Positions 1 through 8,530 of a DNA stretch of 64,000 nt are shown here, piece after piece. The notes beneath the pieces are model-generated. The model had not been told where the DNA came from and searched no databases. It saw only the letters and a list, made by a program, of their open reading frames with translations. A program made the position numbers and the translations under genes. How positions within the stretch are numbered: the stretch's first letter is position 1; each line of letters begins with the position of its first letter. The DNA comes from Schaalia hyovaginalis (GTDB taxonomy: Bacteria > Actinomycetota > Actinomycetes > Actinomycetales > Actinomycetaceae), in assembly GCF_014208035.1 (NCBI RefSeq), contig NZ_JACHMK010000001.1:930001-994000 (forward strand). Direction: 5' to 3'.

Positions 1-432
1 GTTCGCCATGGCGGTGAGGTTCATCGAGGCCAGGGCGACGTCGACGGCCTCGTCGAGTTGGGCTGCGGGCATCTTCTGGAGCTTGAGGCCGTAGGCGACG
101 TTGTCCCGGACCGAGAGGTGGGGGAACAGGGCGTACGACTGGAAGACCATGGACATGGGGCGTTTGTTCGGGGGGATGACGACCATGTTCTCGCCGTCGA
201 GGAGGACCTCTCCGGAGGTCGCGTCCTCGAAGCCCGCGATCATGCGCAGGGTGGTCGTCTTGCCGCAGCCCGAAGGGCCCAGGAGGGTGATGAACTCCCC
301 GGGTTCGATGTCGAGGTCGATGTGGTCGACCGCGGTGACCCGGTTGTCGCCCTCGCCGAAGGTCTTCGTGAGGGAGACCAGTGAAAGGCGTCCGGTCGGT
401 GCAGGGGCCTCGAGTGCAGTGCTATCAGTCAT
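1..432 (-). CDS. ABC transporter ATP-binding protein, Fe(3+)-type (C-terminus outside window)
   Basis: Energising ATPase of the import system encoded by the next two genes. Only the first 144 codons are present because the gene runs off the left edge. Seen: Walker A GPSGCGKTT at about residues 46-54, the Q-loop region VFQSYALFPH, and the start of the helical domain (LSVRDNVAYGLKL). These match the FbpC/PotA-like branch of importer ATPases. ATG at 432 is preceded by AGGAAG. It lies 25 bases after the permease stop, so it is the third gene of a binding protein-permease-ATPase operon. Iron is inferred from the family; related systems carry 2-aminoethylphosphonate or polyamines, so the substrate is less certain than the class. 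Confidence 0.9.
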   Translation of the reverse strand, partial: MTDSTALEAPAPTGRLSLVSLTKTFGEGDNRVTAVDHIDLDIEPGEFITLLGPSGCGKTTTLRMIAGFEDATSGEVLLDGENMVVIPPNKRPMSMVFQSYALFPHLSVRDNVAYGLKLQKMPAAQLDEAVDVALASMNLTAMAN

Positions 433-457
433 TTCGTCTTCCTAAGGTGTGGGGCGC

Positions 458-2203
458 TCACAGGCCCGCGCGGTTCTGGGCGGCCGGTGCGTTGTCGCGG
501 ACGAGGATGTTGGTCAGGCCGATCACGGCCATCACGATGAGGATGAGGATCGTGCAGAACGCGAAGGCGTTGCCGAAGCGCCCCGCATCGACCTCGGAGA
601 GGATCTGCGAGGTCATGATCTTCGTCTTCGGTGTCGTGATGAAGATGATCGGGGAGAGCGTCGTCATCGAACGCGCGAAGGCGTAGGTCAGGCCCGCGAT
701 GAATGCGGGGCGGATCAGGGGCATGGTCACGCGGGCGAAGGTCTGCAATCCGGAGGCTCCGAGCGAGGTGGAGGCCTCGTCGATCGACTTGTCGATCTGC
801 TGGAGGCTGGCGATGCCCGAGCGTTGGCCCGAGGGCATGGATCGTGCGACGTAGACGAGGATGATCGCCAGCGCGCCGCCGAAGACCGCGCTCCCCCCCG
901 CCAGGGCGGGCATGTACTGCCGTCCGGCGAAGATGATGGGCTGGTTGTAGGTGATGAGGTAGCCGATGCCGAGGACGGTGCCGGGGACCGACAGGCCGAG
1001 CATGCCGAGGAAGTCCATGACGCCCGCGCTCGCCTTGAGGCGGACGACGACGAGCCAGGCGACGACCATGCCGAGGATGCCCGCGATGGGGGTGGCGATG
1101 AGGGCGAGGATCGTCGTGTCGATCATCGCGTCGTTGCCGATGCCGGACAGGACGTAGCGGAAGTTGTCGAGCGTCGGGGTGTTGTCGACTCCGAGGATGT
1201 TGACGAAGGCGCCGACGATCACGGTGGCGTAGATCGTCACGATGAAGAGCGCGACGAGTGCGGTGCCCGCTCCGAGGAGGATGCGGGCGACGGGGGCGCG
1301 GACGAGGCGCACCCGGCCGGCGGGCTTGCCGGTGACGGTGACCGCGGAGGAGCGTCCCGCCCAGTAGCGCTGGATGAGGAAGACGAGGAGCGCGGGCACC
1401 AGCAGGATGAGCGAGTAGGCGCTGCCCGCGGCCGTGTTGTACTCGCCGTTGATCGCGATGTAGGCGCGTGAGGCGAGAACGGTGAAGTCGCCGCCGATGA
1501 CGAGCGGATTCGCCAGGTCGGCGATCGCTTCGACGAAGAGGAGGAGGAAGGATGCGGCGAAGCCGGGGATGAGCATGGGGAGGGTGACGGAGCGGAAGAC
1601 CTTCCACTGGGACGCTCCGAGGGAGGCCGCGGCCTCCTCCATCGCCGGATCGAGGTTGCGGAGCATGCCGAGCATGTTCATGTAGGCGACGGGGAAGAAG
1701 GAGAGGGTGAGGACGAGCGTGAGCCCCGGGAGCCCGTAGATGTTCCACTGCTGGCCGAGGACCTGGGTCGAGATGATCCCGTTGCGCCCGAAGAGGGTGA
1801 TGGACGAGGTCGCCACTGCGAATGGCGGGGAGACGATCGGGATGAGGGCGATGAGGTGGAGGATCTTCTTGCCGGGCAGGGCGACCCGCGCCTGAATGAA
1901 GGCGAGGAAGAAGCCGATGAGCGTTCCGGCGAGCCCGACGACGACGCCGAGGATCACGGTGTTGAGGATGATCGTCCGGTTGGTGGAACTGGCGAAGATC
2001 GAGGTGAGGACTGACAGGCCGTCGGAGGAGAAGGCCCTTGAGAGGATCGTGATGAGGGGGAGGAGGACGAGGAGGAAGAGGACGACGAAGACGATGGCGA
2101 CGAGGGCGATCGTCGTGGGATCACGGCGGACGCGTGTCGAGCGGCGCGTCGTGCGCGTTCCCCCGACGGAGTCTTCGAGCCGCGGGGCTGCGGGAGCGGA
2201 CAT
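458..2203 (-). CDS. Fused two-domain ABC transporter permease, iron(III)/FbpB family
   Basis: Inner-membrane channel of the adjacent importer, 581 residues, with about 12 hydrophobic segments arranged as two tandem permease domains. Each half carries a cytoplasmic EAA loop that contacts the ATPase: EEAAASLGASQWKVF near residue 195 and DEASTSLGASGLQTF near residue 470. A basic N-terminus precedes the first membrane helix. The fused 12-helix form is usual for FbpB/AfuB-type ferric-iron and aminoethylphosphonate importers. The start at 2203 has AAGGGA upstream. A perfect palindrome separates it from the upstream binding-protein gene, which probably sets a lower expression level for the permease. 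Confidence 0.9.
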   Translation of the reverse strand: MSAPAAPRLEDSVGGTRTTRRSTRVRRDPTTIALVAIVFVVLFLLVLLPLITILSRAFSSDGLSVLTSIFASSTNRTIILNTVILGVVVGLAGTLIGFFLAFIQARVALPGKKILHLIALIPIVSPPFAVATSSITLFGRNGIISTQVLGQQWNIYGLPGLTLVLTLSFFPVAYMNMLGMLRNLDPAMEEAAASLGASQWKVFRSVTLPMLIPGFAASFLLLFVEAIADLANPLVIGGDFTVLASRAYIAINGEYNTAAGSAYSLILLVPALLVFLIQRYWAGRSSAVTVTGKPAGRVRLVRAPVARILLGAGTALVALFIVTIYATVIVGAFVNILGVDNTPTLDNFRYVLSGIGNDAMIDTTILALIATPIAGILGMVVAWLVVVRLKASAGVMDFLGMLGLSVPGTVLGIGYLITYNQPIIFAGRQYMPALAGGSAVFGGALAIILVYVARSMPSGQRSGIASLQQIDKSIDEASTSLGASGLQTFARVTMPLIRPAFIAGLTYAFARSMTTLSPIIFITTPKTKIMTSQILSEVDAGRFGNAFAFCTILILIVMAVIGLTNILVRDNAPAAQNRAGL

Positions 2204-2256
2204 GGGGTTTCCCTTCGAGTGAGGGCCGAATCGGTCGGATGAGCCTGGGGCGGGCG

Positions 2257-2290
2257 GCTCGGGGCCCGGGCGCGCGCCCGGGCCCCGAGC
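2257..2290 (-). terminator. Intra-operon 34-bp perfect palindrome (hairpin) after the binding-protein gene
   Basis: Two 17-base arms are exact reverse complements (left arm begins GCTCGGGG, right arm ends CCCCGAGC) and would form a very stable all-G/C hairpin. It starts 4 bases after the binding-protein stop codon and ends about 50 bases before the permease start. There is no U-run. The likely role is partial termination or 3' stabilisation of the upstream message so that the binding protein exceeds the permease. The structure is seen; the role is inferred. Confidence 0.7.
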
Positions 2291-2294
2291 TCGG

Positions 2295-3344
2295 TCACTC
2301 CTTGGGCTGCGCGGCGATCTCCTCGTCGAAGCGCGCGGTGAGCGCGGGCTTCGCGGCTGCGGCCGCCCCGAAGTCGTAGTCGATGAGCTTGACGTCGTCG
2401 AGGTTCACCATGCGCTCGTCGGTCTTGGCGTCGGGGTGCGTGAGGACCTGGTAGGAGCCGACGGTCTGGCCGACGTTCTGCGCATCGGGCGAGATGGCCC
2501 AGTCGATGTACTTCTGCGCGGCTTCCTTGTTCTTGGAATTGGCGACGAGGGCGACGCCGCCGATCTCGTAGCCGGTCCCGTCCTCGGGGAAGGAGACGAC
2601 GAGGTCCTTCATGCCCTCTTCGCGGTACTTCACGCAGTCGTGGGAGAAGACGAGGCCGACGCCCACTTCGCCGCGGCCCGCGATCTGGCCGGGCGCCGTG
2701 CCGGATTTGGTGTACTGGAGGACGTTGTTGTGGAGCTGCAACATGTACTCGAAGGCCGCGTCCTCGCCTCCCAGGCGCGTGCGCTGCGTCCACAGCGTGG
2801 TGAAGGCGGTTCCGGAGGTGGAGGGGTGCGCGGTCGAGATCTGCCCCTTGAGGGCGGGGTTGAGGAGGTCGTCCCAGGTGGTGGGGACCTTGACGCCGAG
2901 GCCGTCGAGGACCGTCTGATTGGAGCAGAATCCGAGGACTCCGACGTAGACGCCCGTCCAGTAGTGCTCGGCGTCCTTGTACTTGTCGGGGATCGGCGCG
3001 GCGCTGGGGGAGTCGTAGGCTTCGATGAGGCCCTTCTCCGCTGCTGCGCCGTAGCCGTCGACGGGGCCGCCGTGCCAGACGTCGAATTCGGGGTTGTCCT
3101 TGGCGGAGTCGAGCCGGGCGACGGTCTCGCCGGAGGAGAGGCGGACGTAGGTGGCGTCGATGCCGGTGGCCGCGGTGAAGGTCTCGGTCCACTTCTGGCA
3201 GAGGTCCTCCATCGCGCCGCAGGCGACGGTGATCGAGCCGGTGCCCTCGGCGGTGCCGGATTGGGTCTGGTCGACCGCGCATCCGGTGAGTGCGAGGCCG
3301 CCCGCCGCGGCGAAGGCGAGAAGGGCTGTCCTGGTCCTGGTCAT
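2295..3344 (-). CDS. ABC transporter substrate-binding lipoprotein, Fe(3+)-type
   Basis: Extracellular solute receptor, 349 residues. It opens with a lipoprotein signal peptide (MTRTRTALLAF...) ending in the lipobox LTGC, so the mature protein is probably lipid-anchored at Cys21. The body has the periplasmic-binding-protein fold of the AfuA/FbpA class (ITVACGAMEDLCQKW near the mature N-terminus; PTTWDDLLNP and HPSTSGTAF mid-protein; NSKNKEAAQKYIDW in the second lobe). An upstream in-frame start at 3407 would put 21 extra residues before the signal peptide. ATG 3344 is preferred because AAAGGAG sits just upstream. First gene of the importer operon; iron is the best family-based guess for the ligand. 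Confidence 0.9.
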   Translation of the reverse strand: MTRTRTALLAFAAAGGLALTGCAVDQTQSGTAEGTGSITVACGAMEDLCQKWTETFTAATGIDATYVRLSSGETVARLDSAKDNPEFDVWHGGPVDGYGAAAEKGLIEAYDSPSAAPIPDKYKDAEHYWTGVYVGVLGFCSNQTVLDGLGVKVPTTWDDLLNPALKGQISTAHPSTSGTAFTTLWTQRTRLGGEDAAFEYMLQLHNNVLQYTKSGTAPGQIAGRGEVGVGLVFSHDCVKYREEGMKDLVVSFPEDGTGYEIGGVALVANSKNKEAAQKYIDWAISPDAQNVGQTVGSYQVLTHPDAKTDERMVNLDDVKLIDYDFGAAAAAKPALTARFDEEIAAQPKE

Positions 3345-3452
3345 GGGATTCTCCTTTGAATATCGACACGCGGCTGGGTCGACTCTGACCCCGTGCCATG
3401 CCCCCATCGTCGCGGAGCGCGGGGCGCGCGTGGTCGCGGCTCGGCAACAAGG

Positions 3453-3470
3453 GGTAACGCCTTCGTTACC
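3453..3470. promoter_or_regulatory. Hyphenated palindrome between regulator and binding-protein genes
   Basis: GGTAACG-CCTT-CGTTACC: 7-bp perfect arms and a 4-base centre, overlapping the stop codon of the response regulator and about 110 bases upstream of the importer start. It could be an operator for the importer or a small hairpin. It does not match the DtxR/IdeR consensus. Function is inferred only. Confidence 0.35.
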
Positions 3471-4173
3471 GTTCCTCGTGGAGGCGGGGCATGGTGTAGC
3501 CCACGGAGCGCACGGAGCGGATGTAGGTGCGCCCGTGTTCGCCGAGTCCCTGGCGCGCCCTGTACGCGGTCATCTTGATCATGTCTTTCGCCCCGGCTGC
3601 GTCGTGCGTGGCCCACACTTCGTTGAGGAGGGTGCGGTAGGAGACGGGCTGCCCGAGATGACGGGCGAGGGCGATGACGAAGCGCGTTTCCGTGTCGGGC
3701 ATCTCGAGAATGCGTCCGCCCAGTTCGATGCGGTTCTCACGCATGTCGATGAGGAGGCCGCCGTTGACGAGGACCTCGTTCTCCCGGCCCCGCCATCGGC
3801 GGACGAGGGCTTTGGCGCGCAGCGAGAGTTCTTTCGGGCTGAAGGGCTTGGTGATGTAGTCGTCGGCTCCGGCTTCCAGACCGCGGATCCTGTCGGATTC
3901 CTCCGATAGCGCGGTGATCATCATGATGGGCACGTCGGAGACGGCGCGGATGCGCTGCGCGAGGCTCACGCCTCCGATGGTGGGGATCATGAGGTCGAGG
4001 AGGACGAGGTCGAAGGTCGCGGAGGTGAAGGCGCTCCACGCCTTCGCTCCGTCGTTGGCCTCGACGATGTCGAATCCGGCGGTTTCGAGGGCGAAACGCA
4101 TGATCATGAGGATCTGGGGCTCGTCATCGACGATGAGGGCCCTGGGGTTGGTGGTGCGCGCCGCGTCATCCAC
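3466..4173 (-). CDS. OmpR/PhoB-family response regulator
   Basis: DNA-binding half of a two-component system, 235 residues. The receiver domain (about 11-125) has the acidic pair DDE near residues 16-18, phospho-acceptor Asp60 in LVLLDLMIP and the conserved lysine in DDYITKPFSP. A winged-helix effector domain (about 135-230) ends with RTYIRSVRSVGYTMP, the usual beta-hairpin wing. Its start overlaps the kinase stop by 8 bases, indicating translational coupling. The importer operon lies immediately downstream on the same strand, so it is a candidate target, but no direct-repeat binding site was recognised. Confidence 0.93.
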   Translation of the reverse strand: MDDAARTTNPRALIVDDEPQILMIMRFALETAGFDIVEANDGAKAWSAFTSATFDLVLLDLMIPTIGGVSLAQRIRAVSDVPIMMITALSEESDRIRGLEAGADDYITKPFSPKELSLRAKALVRRWRGRENEVLVNGGLLIDMRENRIELGGRILEMPDTETRFVIALARHLGQPVSYRTLLNEVWATHDAAGAKDMIKMTAYRARQGLGEHGRTYIRSVRSVGYTMPRLHEER

Positions 4174-4993
4174 GGGTCTCAGCCTCCTTGAGCATGGTGG
4201 TATTCGGATCGCGGGGAAGGACGAGATAGACGGTGGTGCCTTTCGTTGAAATCGTGTCGACCAGGACCCGTCCGCCGTGAAGGTCGACGACTTTCTGGGT
4301 GACCATCATGCCGAGTCCGGTTCCGGGGCGCCGTGAGCCGCCGGTCGCGAAGGGGACGAAGAGGCGCTCGCGGTCCTCGGCGCTCATTCCGGCGCCGTCG
4401 TCGGAGACGGAGATCGTGGCGCATTCGTCGGAGTCCGCCAGACTCACGCGGATCGAGACGCCTTCTCCGGCGTGCCGCGCCGCGTTGTTGATGACGTTGG
4501 TGATGGCCTGGCTGATGAGCCGCTTGTCGGCGCGCATGGAGACGGGCGCGCCGTGGTTGTCGAGGCGGATGGGCGTGGAGTGGACGCGGCGCATCTCGAC
4601 GACGCATTCGCGCACGACGGTGCGCATGTCGACCCGATCGAGGCGGAGTTTGAAGAGCTCGGACTCGATGCTGGCTTCGGCGAGGAGGTCGGAGGCCATG
4701 TCGATGACCTGGTTGGAGTTCTCCGCGATGGTCTTGGCGAAGGTCCTCTGCGTCGGGTTCAGGGGGCCCGCCGCTTCGTCGAGGAGGAGTTCGGCTGCGC
4801 CGCGCACGACGGTGAGGGGCGTGCGCAGTTCGTGTGAGAGGACGGAGGGGCGTCGGATGCGTTCTTCGTGGAGGCGTCTCAGGCGCGCGAGTTCCGCTCG
4901 CGCGCGGTCGAGTTCCCGGCGCGTGCGCCACGCGTATCCGGCGAGGGCGACGAGGATGAGGGCGAGGAGCGCCCAGGCCCACAGCCATCCCAT
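4166..4993 (-). CDS. Small membrane sensor histidine kinase without an extracellular domain
   Basis: Partner of the downstream response regulator, about 275 residues. One hydrophobic segment at the N-terminus (about 4-20) is followed by an Arg/Ala-rich coiled linker, then an H-box (VLSHELRTPLTVV, His54), an N-box (NVINNAARHAGE), and G boxes (DDGAGMS, GTGLGMMV). There is essentially no extracytoplasmic sensor loop, so the signal must come through the membrane, a partner protein or the cytoplasm. An alternative GTG start at 5014 adds a KRRRRRT stretch and also has a usable ribosome site (GGAAAGAG); the true start is one of these two. Longer upstream-extended readings overlap non-coding sequence. 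Confidence 0.88.
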   Translation of the reverse strand: MGWLWAWALLALILVALAGYAWRTRRELDRARAELARLRRLHEERIRRPSVLSHELRTPLTVVRGAAELLLDEAAGPLNPTQRTFAKTIAENSNQVIDMASDLLAEASIESELFKLRLDRVDMRTVVRECVVEMRRVHSTPIRLDNHGAPVSMRADKRLISQAITNVINNAARHAGEGVSIRVSLADSDECATISVSDDGAGMSAEDRERLFVPFATGGSRRPGTGLGMMVTQKVVDLHGGRVLVDTISTKGTTVYLVLPRDPNTTMLKEAETRG

Positions 4994-5043
4994 CGTCCTT
5001 CGCCTCCGTCGCTTCACTGAGCTCTCTTTCCAGCCAAGGTTAA

Positions 5044-5063
5044 TTGCAGAGCGCCTCTTGCAA
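5044..5063. promoter_or_regulatory. Imperfect palindrome upstream of the kinase gene
   Basis: TTGCAGAG-CGCC-TCTTGCAA pairs except for one unpaired base. A second looser TTGC...GCAA element follows at about 5075-5095. It lies 50 bases upstream of the kinase start and downstream of the M50 gene, so it could be an operator for the two-component pair or part of a weak terminator. Seen as sequence symmetry only. Confidence 0.25.
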
Positions 5064-5153
5064 AACCTTCGATGTTGCTTGCGGGAGCAGCGCAATCTGC
5101 GGCCGCTGTCTAAGATTCGATTCTCCGGATTCGTCCTCGATCCGAGGGAGGCG

Positions 5154-5942
5154 CTATTCCTTCCCCGTCCAGATGTGCCGCCCGTCGTGCGCCCAGGGCC
5201 ACGCATTGGCCAGGTGGTAGCAGATCGAGAAGAAGCCGACGAAAGTGCACCATGGCGTGGGAATGGCGACAATCGCTACGCCGGCTCCGATACCTCCTAC
5301 AGGCCCTGCCAGTGCCACGAGGCGGAGTGGCCGCCCCTGCAATTGCGGACGGGTCACGGCGAGTCGCAGGGGGCCGACGAGAAGAGCGCCGCGACGATTG
5401 TCTTTCAGGATTCTTCTGAGAACGCGCAGATGGGCGAATTCATGAACGCCGAGAGAGGCGGTGAAGCACATCGGGGCAATCAAAGCCCCAAAGAATTCTT
5501 CTCCTCCCATGTTCAAATGCAGAGATATCATTCCGAATCCGATGCTGAAAATCAGCGTCGGCGCCCAGAATGCTGAAATAGCAGCTCGAATGGAAGAGAG
5601 CGCCGAGTGGATGAGGGAGGGGCCCGCAGGAAGACGACGGGTTCCCATCCTCCATATCGACTGAAGGATGTTGAAGCGTCCTGTGAGGAACGACTTCAGG
5701 AGGAATCGTGGTCTCATCCGGATATTGACGAGTCCGAGCCCTGCGAGATGGCGTATCGAAGAGTCCTCCAAGGAGAAGGGTGTTGAGTCGATCGGCCCAT
5801 TCCGATGAGAGCCGAAATCGATGAGGCGGCCGAGAAGACAGAGTTCTTCGCTGTTCAGTGCCACGATGCGATCAGTCGTTTCGTCGATCGCCCTCATGCG
5901 GGGCGGGTCGATTCGGACGCCGGGGGGCAGGCTGATCATCAT
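5154..5942 (-). CDS. M50 (site-2-protease-like) membrane metalloprotease of a peptide operon
   Basis: 262 residues. The N-terminal 100 residues look like a small folded domain; the rest is membrane-embedded. The zinc motif HEFAH sits inside a hydrophobic segment (SLGVHEFAHLRV), and the distal motif NAWPWAHDGRHIW provides the Asn, Pro and Asp-Gly pattern expected for the third zinc ligand of M50 proteases. ATG at 5942 overlaps the permease stop as ATGA, so translation is coupled. Last gene of the operon 8815-5154. M50-like proteins accompany some peptide systems (for example YydH with YydF), where they process a membrane-spanning precursor. Here the obvious candidate substrate is the 94-residue peptide at the head of the operon; that link is inferred. 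Confidence 0.8.
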   Translation of the reverse strand: MMISLPPGVRIDPPRMRAIDETTDRIVALNSEELCLLGRLIDFGSHRNGPIDSTPFSLEDSSIRHLAGLGLVNIRMRPRFLLKSFLTGRFNILQSIWRMGTRRLPAGPSLIHSALSSIRAAISAFWAPTLIFSIGFGMISLHLNMGGEEFFGALIAPMCFTASLGVHEFAHLRVLRRILKDNRRGALLVGPLRLAVTRPQLQGRPLRLVALAGPVGGIGAGVAIVAIPTPWCTFVGFFSICYHLANAWPWAHDGRHIWTGKE

Positions 5943-7393
5943 TCGGGGAAGGCCAGGTTTGGCTCCCGTTTCGTCACGAGGGCTCGATACATGAAGATGC
6001 TGACGGCGAGGATCGCTGTTGCAAGGAGCGCTTCGGGAATCCAATGGCCCTTCGATATGAAGTCGACCGCCTGCAGAAGGGCGAGGGTCGATGCGGAGGC
6101 GAAGAAGAGGGAGATGAGGGCGGATAGGGGTTGCCTTTCGTCTGCTGGCAGTGCCGCCCCCGACACCATGCATATGCTGAAGATCATGAGGGTTCTCGAT
6201 AGCAGTGAGAGGGCGGAGGAATCGATTCCCGGTGAGAGGGCCAGCAGGACGAGCGCTGAGACGAGTGCTGTTGCGGAAAGCCCCGCCGTCGCCATCCACA
6301 TCGAAGGGATCCACCCCCACTTCTTCGCGGGGTTCGTGCGGTAGATCCAGTGGAATCTCCATGTGACACCGTAGGAGACGAGCGCGAAGTAGGTTCCGGA
6401 AGCGGCGAGCGCCCCTGCGCTCATGGGCCACGTGACGAGGCTGCGAAGAGTGCTGCTGCTTGCGAGAAGCACCGCGGCGGAGACGAAGAGGACGGCTAGT
6501 GAAAGGTGCGCAGGAGTGCGAATCAATTGGAGAACCTGGATCCTGACGAAGGTTGAAGGGATGCCCCTTAATAGACGCATGCGCATATGGAGGCCGTTGA
6601 CGCCGCTCGCATCTTCGTGGAATCCGTGATGAGCCAGCGCCGTGTACGCCGCTCCGGCCATGATGAGGATTCCTTGTACGCTGATCGTCGCTTCGACGAC
6701 GCTACTGCCGTGTGCAGCCGCCCCGATGAAGCTGATGAAAGCGCGAAGGGCCGTCCCTGAACTCAGCTCGGAGGCGTCCGAGAATACCTCGTAGCCCAAT
6801 GCTGAGGAAGCCAGGAGAACTCCCATCGCGCGCGCAAGGGGCGGGGCGATCCACGTGCTGAGCAGAGAACGGGCGATCCTCGGCACGGAGACGCCGATGA
6901 GGATGGCGGAGAAGGCGAGTTCGATTGTCAGAAGCGTGATGAGAGAGGAATGCCAGAAAGTGGCAAGACGCGGAACCGCTGCGACGATGAAGGGAAAGGA
7001 CATCAGCGCAGAGACGAACGCTGAGATCATTAAAGTCGGTGAGTCGATCGCGAGTCTTCTGATGACGGGCCGCTCGGGCATGAAAGACAGAAGCGTGGTG
7101 AAAGCCGTCTCATCGCTTTCCAACAGCTTCAAGGTCATCGATACGGCGAAGCAATTGCTGACGACGATCAGCAGGGCCAGCTGGATGACGAGGCCGACAC
7201 GGCCCTGTACTGCAAAAGCATCAAGATCCAGTTCCTTCAGCGCTGAGAAGGCCACGTACTCCCACAGCGCGATGATGAGGAGCGCTGCGGCGCTCAGTGA
7301 GCGGTAGGCGACGATGCTGGAACCCAGGGCGCGTATCGTGCTGTGGCGCCAGGAGCGCAAGACCGCGCGTGCTACTGCGAGAATGCTCGACAT
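5939..7393 (-). CDS. Polytopic ABC-transporter-like membrane protein of a peptide operon
   Basis: 484 residues with about 11-12 hydrophobic segments, short loops and no recognisable soluble domain. It follows the ABC ATPase and a two-span protein and precedes the M50 protease, with 1-base spacing upstream and an ATGA overlap downstream. By context it is the membrane component driven by the ATPase at 7732-8523, either exporting the peptide or giving self-protection. No EAA motif of importers was seen, consistent with an exporter. I do not recognise a named family. Confidence 0.75.
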   Translation of the reverse strand: MSSILAVARAVLRSWRHSTIRALGSSIVAYRSLSAAALLIIALWEYVAFSALKELDLDAFAVQGRVGLVIQLALLIVVSNCFAVSMTLKLLESDETAFTTLLSFMPERPVIRRLAIDSPTLMISAFVSALMSFPFIVAAVPRLATFWHSSLITLLTIELAFSAILIGVSVPRIARSLLSTWIAPPLARAMGVLLASSALGYEVFSDASELSSGTALRAFISFIGAAAHGSSVVEATISVQGILIMAGAAYTALAHHGFHEDASGVNGLHMRMRLLRGIPSTFVRIQVLQLIRTPAHLSLAVLFVSAAVLLASSSTLRSLVTWPMSAGALAASGTYFALVSYGVTWRFHWIYRTNPAKKWGWIPSMWMATAGLSATALVSALVLLALSPGIDSSALSLLSRTLMIFSICMVSGAALPADERQPLSALISLFFASASTLALLQAVDFISKGHWIPEALLATAILAVSIFMYRALVTKREPNLAFPE

Positions 7394-7394
7394 G

Positions 7395-7679
7395 CTATTC
7401 CGTTTGATCGTCTTTTCGAGTGCGCGCAGGCATGAGGATGATGCCGAATAGTGTGAATGCCCCGGCTGTGACGGCGAACCAGCCGATTGCGCCGATCGGC
7501 TCGATGGTGAGGCTGAGCAGCTCGGCTCCGGTGCCGGGGGCCGCTCCGATCAGGTGGGGGATGGCGATGCGCCGGTCAGTTGAAAGGGCCAGAACGATCG
7601 TCCCGATGATGGCGAGCAGCTCGACGAGCAGTGCGATGATCGATGCTGAAATGACGGTATTCGCATAACTGCGTCGCAT
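7395..7679 (-). CDS. Small two-span membrane protein of a peptide operon
   Basis: 94 residues from ATG 7679 (an in-frame TTG at 7688 would add three). Two hydrophobic segments: about residues 10-33 (VISASIIALLVELLAIIGTI) and 63-83. A short loop lies between and a charged tail (RTRKDDQTE) at the end. It sits between the ATPase and the large permease. Size and topology fit an immunity protein or an accessory transporter subunit; no family was recognised. The start is uncertain because the GAGG element is badly spaced for both candidates. Confidence 0.65.
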   Translation of the reverse strand: MRRSYANTVISASIIALLVELLAIIGTIVLALSTDRRIAIPHLIGAAPGTGAELLSLTIEPIGAIGWFAVTAGAFTLFGIILMPARTRKDDQTE

Positions 7680-7731
7680 GATTCTCAAAGACCTCGTAAG
7701 GGGAGGAGCGGCTGGGCGGGATGTATGAGGG

Positions 7732-8523
7732 TCATCGCGTGGTGAGAGTGATCTGTTCGAGGGCGCTCGTCAGCTGCTGAGCAGGGGATTCGCCTCCGAG
7801 CAGGTGGAAGAACGCCTCTTCGAGGCTGCGGGAGCCGTGTTCTTCGCGCAGCTCGCTCGGAGTTCCTGAAGCGATGATGCTCCCCTCGTTCAAGATGAGC
7901 ACGCAGTCGCAATGCTCCTCGGCCGCCGATAAATCGTGCGTTGCGACGAGCGCGCTGCCCCCCTGCGCTGCGAAGGTGCGCACGAGTGCGCGCAGCGCCG
8001 AGGAGGACAGGGGGTCGAGTCCGCTGTAGGGCTCGTCGAGGATCAGCAGGCGCGGCCGGTGCGCGAGGGCGGCGACCACTTGAAGCTTCTTCTTCATGCC
8101 GTGCGAGTATTCGCAGACGAGGCGTCGTGATTCGATCGGCACGTCGAGAAGACGGGCGAGCTTCGCCGCCAGGGCCGCATCATGCCTCGGTTGCAGGGCT
8201 TTCACGAGCTCCAGGTACTCGTGGCCCGTGAGGTTCGCGGGGAGGGGAAGGGCGTCGGGAGCGAACCCCATGAGCTCCTTGGCCTGCGGGGTTCGATGGT
8301 CTTCGCCCATGATGATGACCTCGCCCGATGAAGGGGCGACGACTCCGGTCAGGGCGTGAAGCAGGGTGGACTTGCCCGAGCCGTTGGCTCCGAGCAGGGC
8401 GACTATTCGCCCTGCTGCAAGGGCGAAGGACGCTCCGTGAAGGACGCGGCGGCTCCCGTAGTGCTTCTTCAGATCCCTCACGATGAGAGCGCGGGCGGAG
8501 GGGGCTGTTTCTCCAGTGGACAT
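7732..8523 (-). CDS. ABC transporter ATP-binding protein (peptide operon)
   Basis: 263 residues, a single nucleotide-binding domain. Walker A GANGSGKST, signature YSHGMKKKL, Walker B RLLILDEPYSG and switch histidine in ATHDLSAAEE are all present, so it should be catalytically competent. The sequence type is the drug/bacteriocin-exporter or immunity (CcmA/YydI-like) branch. Its start lies 7 bases after the stop of the 94-residue peptide gene, with only a weak ribosome site, suggesting coupling to that gene. It probably powers the membrane proteins encoded downstream. Confidence 0.9.
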   Translation of the reverse strand: MSTGETAPSARALIVRDLKKHYGSRRVLHGASFALAAGRIVALLGANGSGKSTLLHALTGVVAPSSGEVIIMGEDHRTPQAKELMGFAPDALPLPANLTGHEYLELVKALQPRHDAALAAKLARLLDVPIESRRLVCEYSHGMKKKLQVVAALAHRPRLLILDEPYSGLDPLSSSALRALVRTFAAQGGSALVATHDLSAAEEHCDCVLILNEGSIIASGTPSELREEHGSRSLEEAFFHLLGGESPAQQLTSALEQITLTTR

Positions 8524-8530
8524 CGAGGTG

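Noticed and set aside
429..1748. 439-residue minus-strand reading inside the permease gene
   Set aside because: Arg/Pro/His-rich out-of-frame translation of a real permease gene; typical high-GC artefact.
3453..3470. IdeR/DtxR iron box
   Set aside because: The arms GGTAACG/CGTTACC do not match the TTAGGTTAG-type consensus.
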